From: Exiguobacterium sp. J17977
Lineage (GTDB): Bacteria; Bacillota; Bacilli; Exiguobacteriales; Exiguobacteriaceae
DNA length: 64,000 nucleotides
NCBI RefSeq assembly: GCF_018616375.1
Contig: NZ_JAEQBB010000001.1
Span: forward strand, 186,001 to 250,000
Direction: 5' to 3'
Each line of letters starts with the position of its first letter. The first letter of the stretch is position 1. Below, one piece after another: positions 26,389-35,231 of the stretch. The notes beneath the pieces are model-generated. The model saw nothing but the letters and a program-made list of their open reading frames with translations. It was not told where the DNA came from and did not search any database. The position numbers were made by a program, and so were the translations under genes.

Positions 26389-27488
26389 AAAAAATTGCCA
26401 TTATTACCATTCTGGATTACGACAATTATGGAAATAGATTACAAAATTATGCATTGCAAGAATTTCTAAAGGAGTTTAACAGTCAGGTAGTAACTTTGAC
26501 AAACATCCCCTTTGACAGTGTATTTTCAAAAAGAAAAAAAATAACGCAAAAACTAAAAAAAATCAGCATCAAAAAAATTAAAAGTAAATTTGTAGATAGA
26601 ATTACAAATGCCAAATATGTTACTTATAAAAAAGAACGTATGAATAATTTTAATGAGTTTACACTTCGAAATATAATAGAAGAGAGCTATAGTGATAGCA
26701 GTGTACAAGTGGACCAAAAATACGATTATTTTGTAGTTGGTAGCGATCAAATTTGGAACCCTAATTTCAGAAATGGAAATGCAAACGACTTTTTAAAATT
26801 TGCTTCTGTTGAAAAAAGAATTTCTTATGCGCCAAGCTTTGGAATATCTGAAATACCAAGTGAATATAAGAATGAATATAAAACTATGATAGAAGGTATT
26901 CCTTTTTTATCAGTTCGTGAAAATGCAGGACAAAAAATTATTAAAGAGTTAACAGGAAGAGAGTCACATGTTTTACTAGATCCAACATTGATGATTTCAG
27001 CTGAAAAATGGGCAGAAGTAGCGAATCAGAGCCCTGTTAAACCGTCGAAAAAATATTTGCTTACATATTTTTTAGGTGAAATTTCAGCCGGGAGAAATGA
27101 AACAATTAATAATATTGCTAAGGAAAAAAAATTAGAAATTATAAATATTTCAGATTTAAATTGTTTAGAATATTACAGCGTTGATCCAAGTGGATTTCTT
27201 AGTTTAATAAGATCTTCAGAGATATTTTTAACTGATTCCTTCCATGGAGTAGTATTCTCAATTATTTTCAATAAAAACTTTGTTGTATTTGAACGAGAAG
27301 ATGGTGTACCTTCTATGAATTCACGAATTGACACTATTTTAAGTACATTCAATATGAAAAAACGAAAATGGGCATCTATGGAAAAAGAAGATTTGTGGGT
27401 GTCAGATTATTCGGAGTCCAACTTAATTTTAGAAAAAGAAATTCAAAAATCACGGAAATTTATGAATGAAGCACTAGGAACACAATAA
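26385..27488 (+). CDS. Polysaccharide pyruvyl transferase family protein
   Basis: A 367-residue protein with the family marks NYGNRLQNYAL near the N-terminus, FVVGSDQIWNP in the middle and LTDSFHGVVFSIIF near the end. Such enzymes add a pyruvate ketal from phosphoenolpyruvate to a sugar of the repeat unit and make the polymer acidic. Some members of the family carry out other transfers, so the reaction is probable rather than certain. ATGA overlap with the GT2 gene. Confidence 0.85.
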   Translation: MKKIAIITILDYDNYGNRLQNYALQEFLKEFNSQVVTLTNIPFDSVFSKRKKITQKLKKISIKKIKSKFVDRITNAKYVTYKKERMNNFNEFTLRNIIEESYSDSSVQVDQKYDYFVVGSDQIWNPNFRNGNANDFLKFASVEKRISYAPSFGISEIPSEYKNEYKTMIEGIPFLSVRENAGQKIIKELTGRESHVLLDPTLMISAEKWAEVANQSPVKPSKKYLLTYFLGEISAGRNETINNIAKEKKLEIINISDLNCLEYYSVDPSGFLSLIRSSEIFLTDSFHGVVFSIIFNKNFVVFEREDGVPSMNSRIDTILSTFNMKKRKWASMEKEDLWVSDYSESNLILEKEIQKSRKFMNEALGTQ

Positions 27489-27506
27489 AAGAGAGAATGA
27501 TTAAAA

Positions 27507-29003
27507 ATGATAGAAATTAAAAGAGCTGCTGCTCTTACCTATATAGGCATTTTTTTGACTATTTTAATCACACTATTTTACACACCTTTACAAATAAAAT
27601 TCTTAGGCGCTGAAGAATTTGGGGTATATTCGCTTGTAGCTACGTTTGCAATCTATCTATCCATTTTAGATTTAGGATTGGGTAATGCAGTAATTAGATA
27701 TATTTCCTCAAGTATAGAAGACACTAAAGAAAATAATATATTGGTAGGTATGTTTATAAAAATTTTTTTAGTGTTAGGATTTTTTTGCGCTTTAATTGGT
27801 TTAGGAATTTACATAAATATAGATAATATGTTTAGTTCATCTTTAAACCCGAGTCAATTAAATGATGTAAAAAACATGATTTTGATATTAACTTTGTCTA
27901 CTGCAATTTCTTTACCTCTTTCAGTTTTTGGTTCAATAATTCAAGCTCATGAAAAGTTAATAGTATTTAAGTTTGTAAACTTATTAAGAATCATTTTAGT
28001 TCCGGTGATAAGTATCCCATTACTTTTTCTTGATTTTAAGTCAACATCTCTAATAGTAGTTATGGCTTTGGTAAATATTTCTATTATGTTGTATTATGCG
28101 TATTATGCGGTATATGTTATGAAAATCGCATGGGATTTCAAAACAAATGATTATGTATTACTGAAAGAAGTATTAACATACTCATTTTATGTATTTTTGA
28201 ATATCATTGTAGATCAGATATACTGGAACACGGGACAAATAATTTTAGGCGTTTATGGAAATGCTACTTCAATAGGAGTGTATGCACTAAGCATTCAATT
28301 TATAAGAGTATATATGTTATGTTCAACTGCGATTAGCAGCCTTTTCTTGCCTAAATTAACAAAAATTATAAATCAAGAGAAAGATTTAAGTCAGGTTAAT
28401 CAGATTTTTGTGAAAGTTGGGAAAATACAATTTATTATTCTTTCTTACATTCTGATTGGATTTGGAATTTTTGGTGAACATTTTATTTCGATTTGGGCAG
28501 GAAAGGAATTTATCGAAGTTTATAGTACTACTCTCATATTGATGATCGCTTTGCTTATCCCATTGATTCAAAATGTTGGAATTTCTATACTGCAAGCTAT
28601 GAATAAACATGCTTTTCGATCTATATTATATGTCGCGTTAGCTGTTTCTAATCTGCTTCTTTCTGTATTTTTGGTAAAAGACTATGGTGAAGTAGGTATT
28701 GCTTATTCTACAAGTATTTTCTTGCTGGTAGGCAATTTTTTAATAATGAATCTCTATTATCAATATTCAATAAAAATGAATATGTTTATGTTTTGGAAAG
28801 GGATTTTTGGTTTATTAGTACCTATTGGTTTATCTTTATTTATATCTTTATTGGTTGAAAATCTTATCACTAATGAAGGTTTATTTTACTTTATTAAAAT
28901 CGTATTCTTCACATTGATTTATGTAATACTTAATTTTTCGTTTTATCGTTTCTCTGAGATTTTCCCAATAAAAAATCCTATTAAGCAAACGGAGGGTAAT
29001 TAA
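27507..29003 (+). CDS. Wzx-type repeat-unit flippase
   Basis: A 498-residue membrane protein with 12-14 helices and the layout of the MVF/PST superfamily (basic N-terminus, LGAEEFGVYSLVATF, LDLGLGNAVIRY). It would move lipid-linked repeat units across the membrane for the EpsG-like polymerase. GAGAGAATGATTAAAA before the ATG. Ends directly at the next gene's start with no spacing. Confidence 0.85.
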   Translation: MIEIKRAAALTYIGIFLTILITLFYTPLQIKFLGAEEFGVYSLVATFAIYLSILDLGLGNAVIRYISSSIEDTKENNILVGMFIKIFLVLGFFCALIGLGIYINIDNMFSSSLNPSQLNDVKNMILILTLSTAISLPLSVFGSIIQAHEKLIVFKFVNLLRIILVPVISIPLLFLDFKSTSLIVVMALVNISIMLYYAYYAVYVMKIAWDFKTNDYVLLKEVLTYSFYVFLNIIVDQIYWNTGQIILGVYGNATSIGVYALSIQFIRVYMLCSTAISSLFLPKLTKIINQEKDLSQVNQIFVKVGKIQFIILSYILIGFGIFGEHFISIWAGKEFIEVYSTTLILMIALLIPLIQNVGISILQAMNKHAFRSILYVALAVSNLLLSVFLVKDYGEVGIAYSTSIFLLVGNFLIMNLYYQYSIKMNMFMFWKGIFGLLVPIGLSLFISLLVENLITNEGLFYFIKIVFFTLIYVILNFSFYRFSEIFPIKNPIKQTEGN

Positions 29004-30014
29004 TTGAAATCTTACTTGAAAAAAATATTACCACTAGAATTTAAATTGTATTTGAAAAATAATAAAGCGTTTATTTCTACCGTTATTCTCTTTGAATCTT
29101 TATATGATGGAATAAATTTTGTTAAATATTCTGCCTCTGGAGTAAATCCAAGTCGGAAAAGTAAAGAAATGTTAGAATCAGAAATGATATTTTATTATCA
29201 TAAAATTGAAAAAGGAATGGTTATGCCGAACCCCCGTCCGAAATTTGGAATTAAGTCTATTGAACATTTAATAAAATTATTAAAAATTTATGTTCAAAAA
29301 TACGGTGTAACTGAGACTGCTAATATAACTTTTAAATGCCTGAATGAGTATGTTATTTTCAATAGCAATTTAGGAGAAGAAGTAAGTAGTGTTGAAACAG
29401 AAATAAAAAAACTAAGGCAAATTGAATGGAATAATGAAATTATTGCAGGAGCCAAAGAAGTTGAAAAATCTGAGATTTTAGGAATTAATAGCAATTTTGA
29501 AAATCTTGCTCATTCTAGATACAGTTTAAGAGATTTTTCTGGCGAAAATATTGATATAGACTTGGTTGAGAAGGCGGTCGAAATTGCTCAGAAAACCCCG
29601 TCTGTTTGTAATAGACAATCTAGTCGAGTTTATCTATATAAAGACAAAGAAAATATTAAAAAATTGCTAAAGCATCAAAATGGCAATAGAGGATTTGGGC
29701 ATTTAGCTGACAAATTACTGATTATAACTACGCGTATGGATCACTTTGTCGGTTCGTCAGAGAGAAATCAACATTTGGTAGATGGGGGTATGTATTCAAT
29801 GTCGATATTATATGCGCTACATTCTCTGGGTGTAGGAACTTGCCCATTGAATTTAGCTTTGGATAACTCTTCATCAATTAAACTAAAAAAAGATGCTGGT
29901 ATTGGCAATGGGGAAGCCTTATTAATGATGATTGCAATCGGAGGAATCCCAGAAAAAACAAAAGTTGCTGTATCAAATAGAAGACACGTAAAAGAGGTTT
30001 TAAAAATAATTTAA
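29004..30014 (+). CDS. Nitroreductase-family protein in the exopolysaccharide cluster
   Basis: A 336-residue protein. The first 160 residues are charged and not recognised; the C-terminal part is a nitroreductase-type flavin domain (SRYSLRDFSG, KTPSVCNRQSSRV, GGMYSMSILYALHSLGVG, and MIAIGGIP). TTG start immediately after the flippase stop, with GGAGGG 7 nt upstream, so it is clearly an operon member. Its job in polymer synthesis is unknown; flavin oxidoreductases of this kind recur in such clusters and may modify a sugar or a precursor. Confidence 0.8.
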   Translation: MKSYLKKILPLEFKLYLKNNKAFISTVILFESLYDGINFVKYSASGVNPSRKSKEMLESEMIFYYHKIEKGMVMPNPRPKFGIKSIEHLIKLLKIYVQKYGVTETANITFKCLNEYVIFNSNLGEEVSSVETEIKKLRQIEWNNEIIAGAKEVEKSEILGINSNFENLAHSRYSLRDFSGENIDIDLVEKAVEIAQKTPSVCNRQSSRVYLYKDKENIKKLLKHQNGNRGFGHLADKLLIITTRMDHFVGSSERNQHLVDGGMYSMSILYALHSLGVGTCPLNLALDNSSSIKLKKDAGIGNGEALLMMIAIGGIPEKTKVAVSNRRHVKEVLKII

Positions 30015-30022
30015 TAAAATTT

Positions 30023-30066
30023 AAACCGAATGATGGATACTTGGAAAATCCCTCATTCGGTTTTTT
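30023..30066 (+). terminator. Terminator of the exopolysaccharide operon
   Basis: AAACCGAATGA (30023-30033) pairs with TCATTCGGTTT (30053-30063), followed by more T. Confidence 0.85.
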
Positions 30067-30362
30067 CGTATTTACCTTAGTGTATACGGTATCCCTATTC
30101 ATTCAAACTAGTGAATTAACCATGAGTAAAAATCGTTGTATCATCCATCATGTCAGCAAACTCGAGTCGAATTTGAACGTTGCTTTCGTTATCAGAATGC
30201 TTATGTGTAAACGATAGAATAAAATTAATATTTTTTCATAAATGTATAATCTTTACTTAAAATCAAAACGGAACTCAGATTAATTTCGTTGAGGATATTT
30301 CAACTAAAGGTTATCGGGTTGTGTGAAAACTAGTGCTTCGAATCAAGATTCATCTACTTTAC
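30067..30362. other. Gap between exopolysaccharide operon and recombinase
   Basis: A 296-nt AT-rich gap without a credible gene. An 11-nt direct repeat (30096-30106 and 30364-30374) brackets it; it might be a chance match or a trace of recombination. Confidence 0.4.
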
Positions 30363-31232
30363 TTATTCATTCAACCCCTCAATCAACTTCCGACTCCGCT
30401 CTCTTGACACATGGAGATAGCGCTCCGTCGTATTGATTGACTTATGCCCGAGGAGATTGGCTACACCAAGGATATTTTGACTCTTATTGTATAGCGTCGT
30501 CGCAAAACTATGACGTAACATATGGCTTGTCAGCTTCACGCCGAACTGTTCTTGCGCGATTGCCTTCAAATCATGGTTCACAAAGCCGGGTTGGACGACA
30601 CGTCCGGTCGGCATCAAGAAAATACGATTCGATTTCCCTGTTTTCGGTCGGTGCGTGGCAATATACTTCTTCAGTTCGTCGGTGAGTCGTGGTGTCATCG
30701 GGACATAGCGGGTTTTATCTCCTTTTCCTTTTTGAACCGTCAACAAGCGCTCCTCGAAATCAATGTGATTGAGTTCTAAATTCAAAATCTCACTGATTCG
30801 TAATCCGGCATCCCCTCCGACGAGATAAATTGTATAGAGTGTGTAATTGCGGGCGTGGTACAGCACCGTGTTCAATTGGTCGCGGGTAATGATCGTCGGC
30901 GGTTCGCTGACGCCCTCCCGTGTGACGATGCGACCGAACGGATTATGTTGCATCCACCGTTGTTCGATGGCAAACGTGAACAGTCCACGGATGCGCATGA
31001 TATAGGATTTCACCGTATTGTCGGCCATTCCGCTTAGTTGTTTCTTATACGGGATTGCATGGTTCGTTTCGTTGATATCTTGGATGTACACTGCATCGTG
31101 TTCGGCTGCATAGCGAGCAAAGCGCAGTAACGAGTTACGCGTGCTTTTCAGCGTCGTCTCGGGGGCTTCTTTTCGTTCTCTCATGTCGGTCAAATACATG
31201 TCGATTGCCTCACTCAGTAATACATGCTTCAT
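30363..31232 (-). CDS. Tyrosine recombinase (XerC/D-like integrase)
   Basis: A 289-residue site-specific recombinase. The N-terminal SAM-like core-binding domain covers about residues 1-95, and the catalytic domain has all key residues: Arg in DAGLRISEI, Lys in KGDKTRY, His-x2-Arg in SHMLRHSFAT, His in LLGHKS and the nucleophile Tyr in ERYLHVS. ATG 31232 has AAGGAG 8 nt upstream, inside the end of the sigma-like gene, so the two are translationally coupled. No phage or transposon genes lie nearby. Its target site is unknown. Confidence 0.88.
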   Translation of the reverse strand: MKHVLLSEAIDMYLTDMRERKEAPETTLKSTRNSLLRFARYAAEHDAVYIQDINETNHAIPYKKQLSGMADNTVKSYIMRIRGLFTFAIEQRWMQHNPFGRIVTREGVSEPPTIITRDQLNTVLYHARNYTLYTIYLVGGDAGLRISEILNLELNHIDFEERLLTVQKGKGDKTRYVPMTPRLTDELKKYIATHRPKTGKSNRIFLMPTGRVVQPGFVNHDLKAIAQEQFGVKLTSHMLRHSFATTLYNKSQNILGVANLLGHKSINTTERYLHVSRERSRKLIEGLNE

Positions 31233-31237
31233 GTCGT

Positions 31238-31690
31238 TCACTCCTTCAAGTTGATTGCCTCTTTCAGTTCGCGTTGGACGTCGGCCTTATAAGCCCTCAA
31301 ACGACTCGGCGAATAAGACAGCGTCTGTTCGGTCCCATCAATCAAGTGGCAGAGGAGTTCGAAATGGCGGGGCGACAGCAACAACCGCTGCTCGTCTAGC
31401 CAGTCGAAGAGATTACGTTCGGATGCCATGCATTGTTCTGGGATCCGTTCGGCGGCGACCTCATGTTTCAAATGGCGGGCGTTCTTTTGTTGGTGGTTCA
31501 GGATGGCGCCCCGGATTCGCTGGAAGCAATACGTCTTGGACAGCGTGCAGCCGCGATTCAACGCTTCCCAAAGAGCGATCCTTGCGATTTGGGCGCAGTC
31601 TTCCTGTTCGTTCGGGTGAATCGATAGGTGGCGGATGACATAGTGAATCATCGGTTCCCATTCGTGGATTTGATTGTCGATTTGATTCAT
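31238..31690 (-). CDS. Sigma-70 family-like protein coupled to the recombinase
   Basis: About 150 residues. WEPMIHYVIRHLS, QEDCAQIARIALWEALNRG and FQRIRGAILNHQQKNARHLKHE follow sigma-70 region 2, and the C-terminal part (LSPRHFELLCHLIDG, then SPSRLRAYKADV) is placed and sized like region 4, though weak. The start is uncertain: ATG 31690 fits the sigma fold best, ATG 31702 is possible, and the frame is open to TTG 31822. It would direct RNA polymerase to a small regulon, perhaps including the recombinase it is coupled to. Confidence 0.65.
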   Translation of the reverse strand: MNQIDNQIHEWEPMIHYVIRHLSIHPNEQEDCAQIARIALWEALNRGCTLSKTYCFQRIRGAILNHQQKNARHLKHEVAAERIPEQCMASERNLFDWLDEQRLLLSPRHFELLCHLIDGTEQTLSYSPSRLRAYKADVQRELKEAINLKE

Positions 31691-31864
31691 GTGGCAATTC
31701 ATTTCCGAGCGCTCTGTTGGTTTTCCTAGGTTAATTCGAGTATAGTCATCGATATTCGGCGAATAGTTGTTGCTGTACGTTCGCCTTCCGACTCCATTCG
31801 TTATTGTAAGCCGATATTTCAATTAAGCCCTAGGCTTATGTGCGATAAGGGCGCTAGTCCATCT

Positions 31865-31884
31865 CGGATATCGATGAATATCCG
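31865..31884. repeat. Short palindrome upstream of the sigma-like gene
   Basis: CGGATAT (31865-31871), 6 nt, ATATCCG (31878-31884), perfect. A possible operator; the remaining gap 31823-32005 shows nothing clear. Confidence 0.3.
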
Positions 31885-32005
31885 GTGAAGCGAATGGATG
31901 TCGTTCAGTACGTTAATTTTTTCATGCTGTTGACTGTACTAGCAATCAACTAAATTGAGCGATGAGGCAGTACTTTACGAGATGATGAGCATTGTTCAAA
32001 CAGAA

Positions 32006-32049
32006 AGGCCCGAATCTTCCTCAAAAGTGGGAAGGTTCGGGCCTGTTTT
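32006..32049. terminator. Terminator of the galactoside ABC/GH operon
   Basis: 15-bp inverted repeat (32006-32020 with 32030-32044, one G-U pair) right after the stop of the GH43 gene; minus-strand T-rich tail. Confidence 0.8.
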
Positions 32050-33376
32050 AATTCGCATATCGTAACTCAATACTATTAATTTTACTTTCAAGCTCGGCCA
32101 TGATTTCGATTGAGGCTGAACCGGAATCGAATGCCAAAGCATCAAAGACGACGATGTTTTGGGTGGGGACGTTACCATCGTTTGCAAGGGCCATACCCCG
32201 TAACGACTTTTCATCGTACGACAGCGTATATGGGACCTCGGTTTGGTTCTCGACATAAAGGACAACGTGATAACGGCCGCTCTCTGGGATATCGAGTCGC
32301 AGCTTTACGGGGCTGTCAGGTGTCATCGATTCATTCAGCTCGACCGCAAGCGTTCCTGTCTGGCCTGACGGGAGCGGGAGAGCTTCATCCGTCGAGACCG
32401 GTTCGCCGAACACCGGTACATTGTCCTCCCAAGTAAACGGCTGCATCCGTACGTTCCGTGTCCAGCCACTCCCTTCGGCGCGGGCGGCATGATAGACAAT
32501 CCAGTCTTCCGTTCCATCCGGGGACGTCACGAACGAAGCGTGACCGGGACCGAAGACGTCTTCATTCGATGAGAAGACGGGCTCTTCTTGTTTGGTCCAG
32601 GCGTTAGGGTCCATCAAGTCGGCGTCGCTAGCCGCCGACAACAGACCAAGCTGATAAAAGTCGGTCCAACTGCCACTCGCCGAATAGACGATATGGATTT
32701 GGTCCTCTTTCATCAGGATTTGAGGCCCCTCGTTGATCGACGGTGGGGCACCGAGCGACTCCCAGTCATAGGTCGGACGAGACAACTCGACCCGCTCACT
32801 CGAAATCGTCATCGGGTCGGACATCTCGGCGATATACAAGTATTGGCTGACGTTGACGTCGCCCTCCCAACCCGACCAGACGTAATACAGGTCATCGCCG
32901 TTCTTGAGAATCGTGCCATCGATGGCCCACTTACCGGACGGGTCCTCGATGACACCTTTTTCCGTGTAATCGGAGAACGGGTCCGCGGTCGCCGACTCGA
33001 GCACATACATCTTGTGCACCTCGCCCGGCATGACGGCCGCATAGTAGACGTACCAGCGGTCGTTCACGAAATGAATCTCAGGGGCCCAAATGTCCCGTTC
33101 GCCTTTCGTCGGTTGCCAAATGACCTTCGATTCGGCTGTCGCCAGCTCGGTCGGGGCATCGGTGCGCCACAGCGTGACGTTGCTGCCGGTCGTCTGCGTA
33201 TAGACGTATGACCCTTCATGCTCATATAGGAACGGGTCAGCGCCGTCCGGTAGAATTGGGTTCATGAACGTGTCACTCTCGGTCAATTGATCCGCTCTAG
33301 TGAGTGACCAACCGACGAGCGCGATGGCGATGATACCGACGAGGGCAGCGTTGATCCACATAGATTTTCGTTTCAT
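32048..33376 (-). CDS. Secreted or membrane-anchored GH43 glycosidase
   Basis: A 442-residue protein with an N-terminal signal/anchor (residues 1-27, no lipobox), a five-bladed GH43 domain and a C-terminal beta-rich domain of about 110 residues. The GH43 catalytic set is visible: Asp in PDGADPFLY, Asp in WAIDGTIL and Glu in INEGPQIL. Family members release L-arabinose, xylose or galactose from plant polymers. ATG 33376 follows AAAGGAGGAGCTT. Last gene of the ABC importer operon, so it would trim polymers outside the cell to feed the importer. Confidence 0.85.
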   Translation of the reverse strand: MKRKSMWINAALVGIIAIALVGWSLTRADQLTESDTFMNPILPDGADPFLYEHEGSYVYTQTTGSNVTLWRTDAPTELATAESKVIWQPTKGERDIWAPEIHFVNDRWYVYYAAVMPGEVHKMYVLESATADPFSDYTEKGVIEDPSGKWAIDGTILKNGDDLYYVWSGWEGDVNVSQYLYIAEMSDPMTISSERVELSRPTYDWESLGAPPSINEGPQILMKEDQIHIVYSASGSWTDFYQLGLLSAASDADLMDPNAWTKQEEPVFSSNEDVFGPGHASFVTSPDGTEDWIVYHAARAEGSGWTRNVRMQPFTWEDNVPVFGEPVSTDEALPLPSGQTGTLAVELNESMTPDSPVKLRLDIPESGRYHVVLYVENQTEVPYTLSYDEKSLRGMALANDGNVPTQNIVVFDALAFDSGSASIEIMAELESKINSIELRYAN

Positions 33377-33425
33377 AAGCTCCTCCTTTAGAAGAAAAGG
33401 TGCCTCGAGAGGCACCTGTGATGGA

Positions 33426-35210
33426 TTAACGGATTTCGTGATGCCACTGGTCATTGATTTGGCGAATCGTCTCGAGTGGGACTTTCGGTTCCCGGTCATA
33501 CGTGAGCAACCCGTTAATCTCTTGTTCGACATCTGTCAGTTGGGTATAGCAATAGCCGTGGAGCGCACGGGAGGCGTAGACGGCGTCCATGATGCGAGCG
33601 TAGTCGTTCACGAACGTCTCGCCGTCAGAGACCGACGTGTAGCCCCAGCCGGCGTCGCCACCGATTTTGTAGCCGATCCCGCCGAACTCGGTGAGAAGAA
33701 TCGGTTCGCCTTGATGGCTGAAGCCGTTCGCGTAAATCCGACGACGGGCCGGTTGCGACGCGAGGAGCGACTCGGTCGTCGCGAGGTCTTGTTTGTACAC
33801 CTCGTATTTCTCCGTCTCGTCTGCTTGGCCATGATTATAGTTATGGATGGCACAGAGGTCGGTCACGGTCAGTTCCCAACCGTCGTTCGAGATGACGGGA
33901 CGTGTGCCGTCAATCGAGTGAATCAAATGGTACATCGCCTGCGAGTGATGCTGCTGCATCGCATCCGATCGGACGAGCGGGATGCCCCAGCTCTCGTTGA
34001 GTGGCACCCAGGCCACGATTGACGGATGGTTATAGTCACGTTCGACAATCTCGATCCACTCTCTCGTCAGGCGTGCCGCCGCGTCTTCTGTATAGAAGGC
34101 GGAGGCCGCCGATTCGCCCCAGACGAGATAGCCGAGGTGATCCGCCCAGTAGAGGAAGCGCGGGTCCTCGACTTTTTGGTGCTTCCGACAGCCGTTGAAG
34201 CCCATCTCTTTGGCGAGCTCGATATCGCGTCTCAACGCGTCGTCCGACGGCGGGGTGAGGAGGCTCTCGCGCCAATACCCTTGGTCGAGGACGAGTTTTT
34301 GATAGTACGGCTTGTTGTTCAAATAGAACATGCCGCCCTCGGTATGGATTTTTCGCATTCCGAAATACGACGTTACTTCGTCGACGATTCGTTCGCCGTC
34401 TTTTAAGCGGAAGACGATATCGAACAAGTTCGGGTTCTCCGGGGTCCACGTCCGACCATCGTGATGGAAATTCGTATGGAAGATATGCGGCCCCAGGACG
34501 TTGACGGCACGCGTCCCGGTCGTCGAGACGAGTCGGGTTTGCTCTGAGCTGACGAGCTCGCCTTGGAAGGAAATCTCGGTCTCGAGCGTGAGTCCGACCG
34601 CGCCGGGCGAAACGTCGTAGGCGAGTCGAATCTCGCCTTGATCGAGGTCAGGTGTCATCCGGACGCGTTGGAGCGAGGCGTGTGGCACATGCTCGAGCCA
34701 GACGCTCTGCCATATTCCGGTCGTTCGCGTGTACCAAATCGAGTCAGGCGCTTCTTGCCAGAACTGTTTCCCACGTGGAATCGTCTCATCTGTCGACGGG
34801 TCGAACACACGGACGGAGACGCGTTCTGCTTCGTGATTCAAGACGTCGGTGATGTCGAACGAGAACGGGGTCTGCCCGCCGATGTGCGTGCCGACCAATT
34901 GATCATTCACATATACGGCCGTCTCGTAATCGACGGCGCTGAAATGTAAGACGACGCGCTCGTTCCACTCGCTCGGCACGTCAAACGTCCGCTCGTACCA
35001 GACGACGTCATGGAAGCTCGGGTCATGCACACCGCTTCGTTCCGTCTGATAGGCGAACGGGACGTTGATGGTGAGCGGGAAGTCGTGTCCTTTGAACCAA
35101 TGTTCTTGGAGTCCTTTATTGTCATCGTCGAAAGCGAATTGCCAGGCGCCGTCGAGGGACTGCCAGTCGTTCCGGATGAATTGTGGTCGAGGGAAGTGTG
35201 TGATTGTCAT
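33426..35210 (-). CDS. GH2 beta-galactosidase/beta-glucuronidase-like enzyme
   Basis: A 594-residue cytoplasmic enzyme with the GH2 order: sugar-binding jelly roll (about 1-165), immunoglobulin-like domain (166-265), then the TIM barrel. The acid/base Glu is in PLNESWG and the nucleophile Glu in LLTEFGGIGY; NGCRKHQKVEDPRFLYWAD is also typical, quoted here in part. At this length it is nearer to the short beta-galactosidases/beta-glucuronidases than to LacZ. Given the gal operon next door, release of galactose from imported oligosaccharides is the best guess. No signal peptide. Confidence 0.85.
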   Translation of the reverse strand: MTITHFPRPQFIRNDWQSLDGAWQFAFDDDNKGLQEHWFKGHDFPLTINVPFAYQTERSGVHDPSFHDVVWYERTFDVPSEWNERVVLHFSAVDYETAVYVNDQLVGTHIGGQTPFSFDITDVLNHEAERVSVRVFDPSTDETIPRGKQFWQEAPDSIWYTRTTGIWQSVWLEHVPHASLQRVRMTPDLDQGEIRLAYDVSPGAVGLTLETEISFQGELVSSEQTRLVSTTGTRAVNVLGPHIFHTNFHHDGRTWTPENPNLFDIVFRLKDGERIVDEVTSYFGMRKIHTEGGMFYLNNKPYYQKLVLDQGYWRESLLTPPSDDALRRDIELAKEMGFNGCRKHQKVEDPRFLYWADHLGYLVWGESAASAFYTEDAAARLTREWIEIVERDYNHPSIVAWVPLNESWGIPLVRSDAMQQHHSQAMYHLIHSIDGTRPVISNDGWELTVTDLCAIHNYNHGQADETEKYEVYKQDLATTESLLASQPARRRIYANGFSHQGEPILLTEFGGIGYKIGGDAGWGYTSVSDGETFVNDYARIMDAVYASRALHGYCYTQLTDVEQEINGLLTYDREPKVPLETIRQINDQWHHEIR

Positions 35211-35231
35211 AAGTGTCTACTCCTTTGTTGG

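Noticed and set aside
32588-33211. Rightward 207-codon frame inside the GH43 gene
   Set aside because: Antisense shadow with Arg/Val/Leu/Asp bias; GH43 motifs on the other strand are complete.
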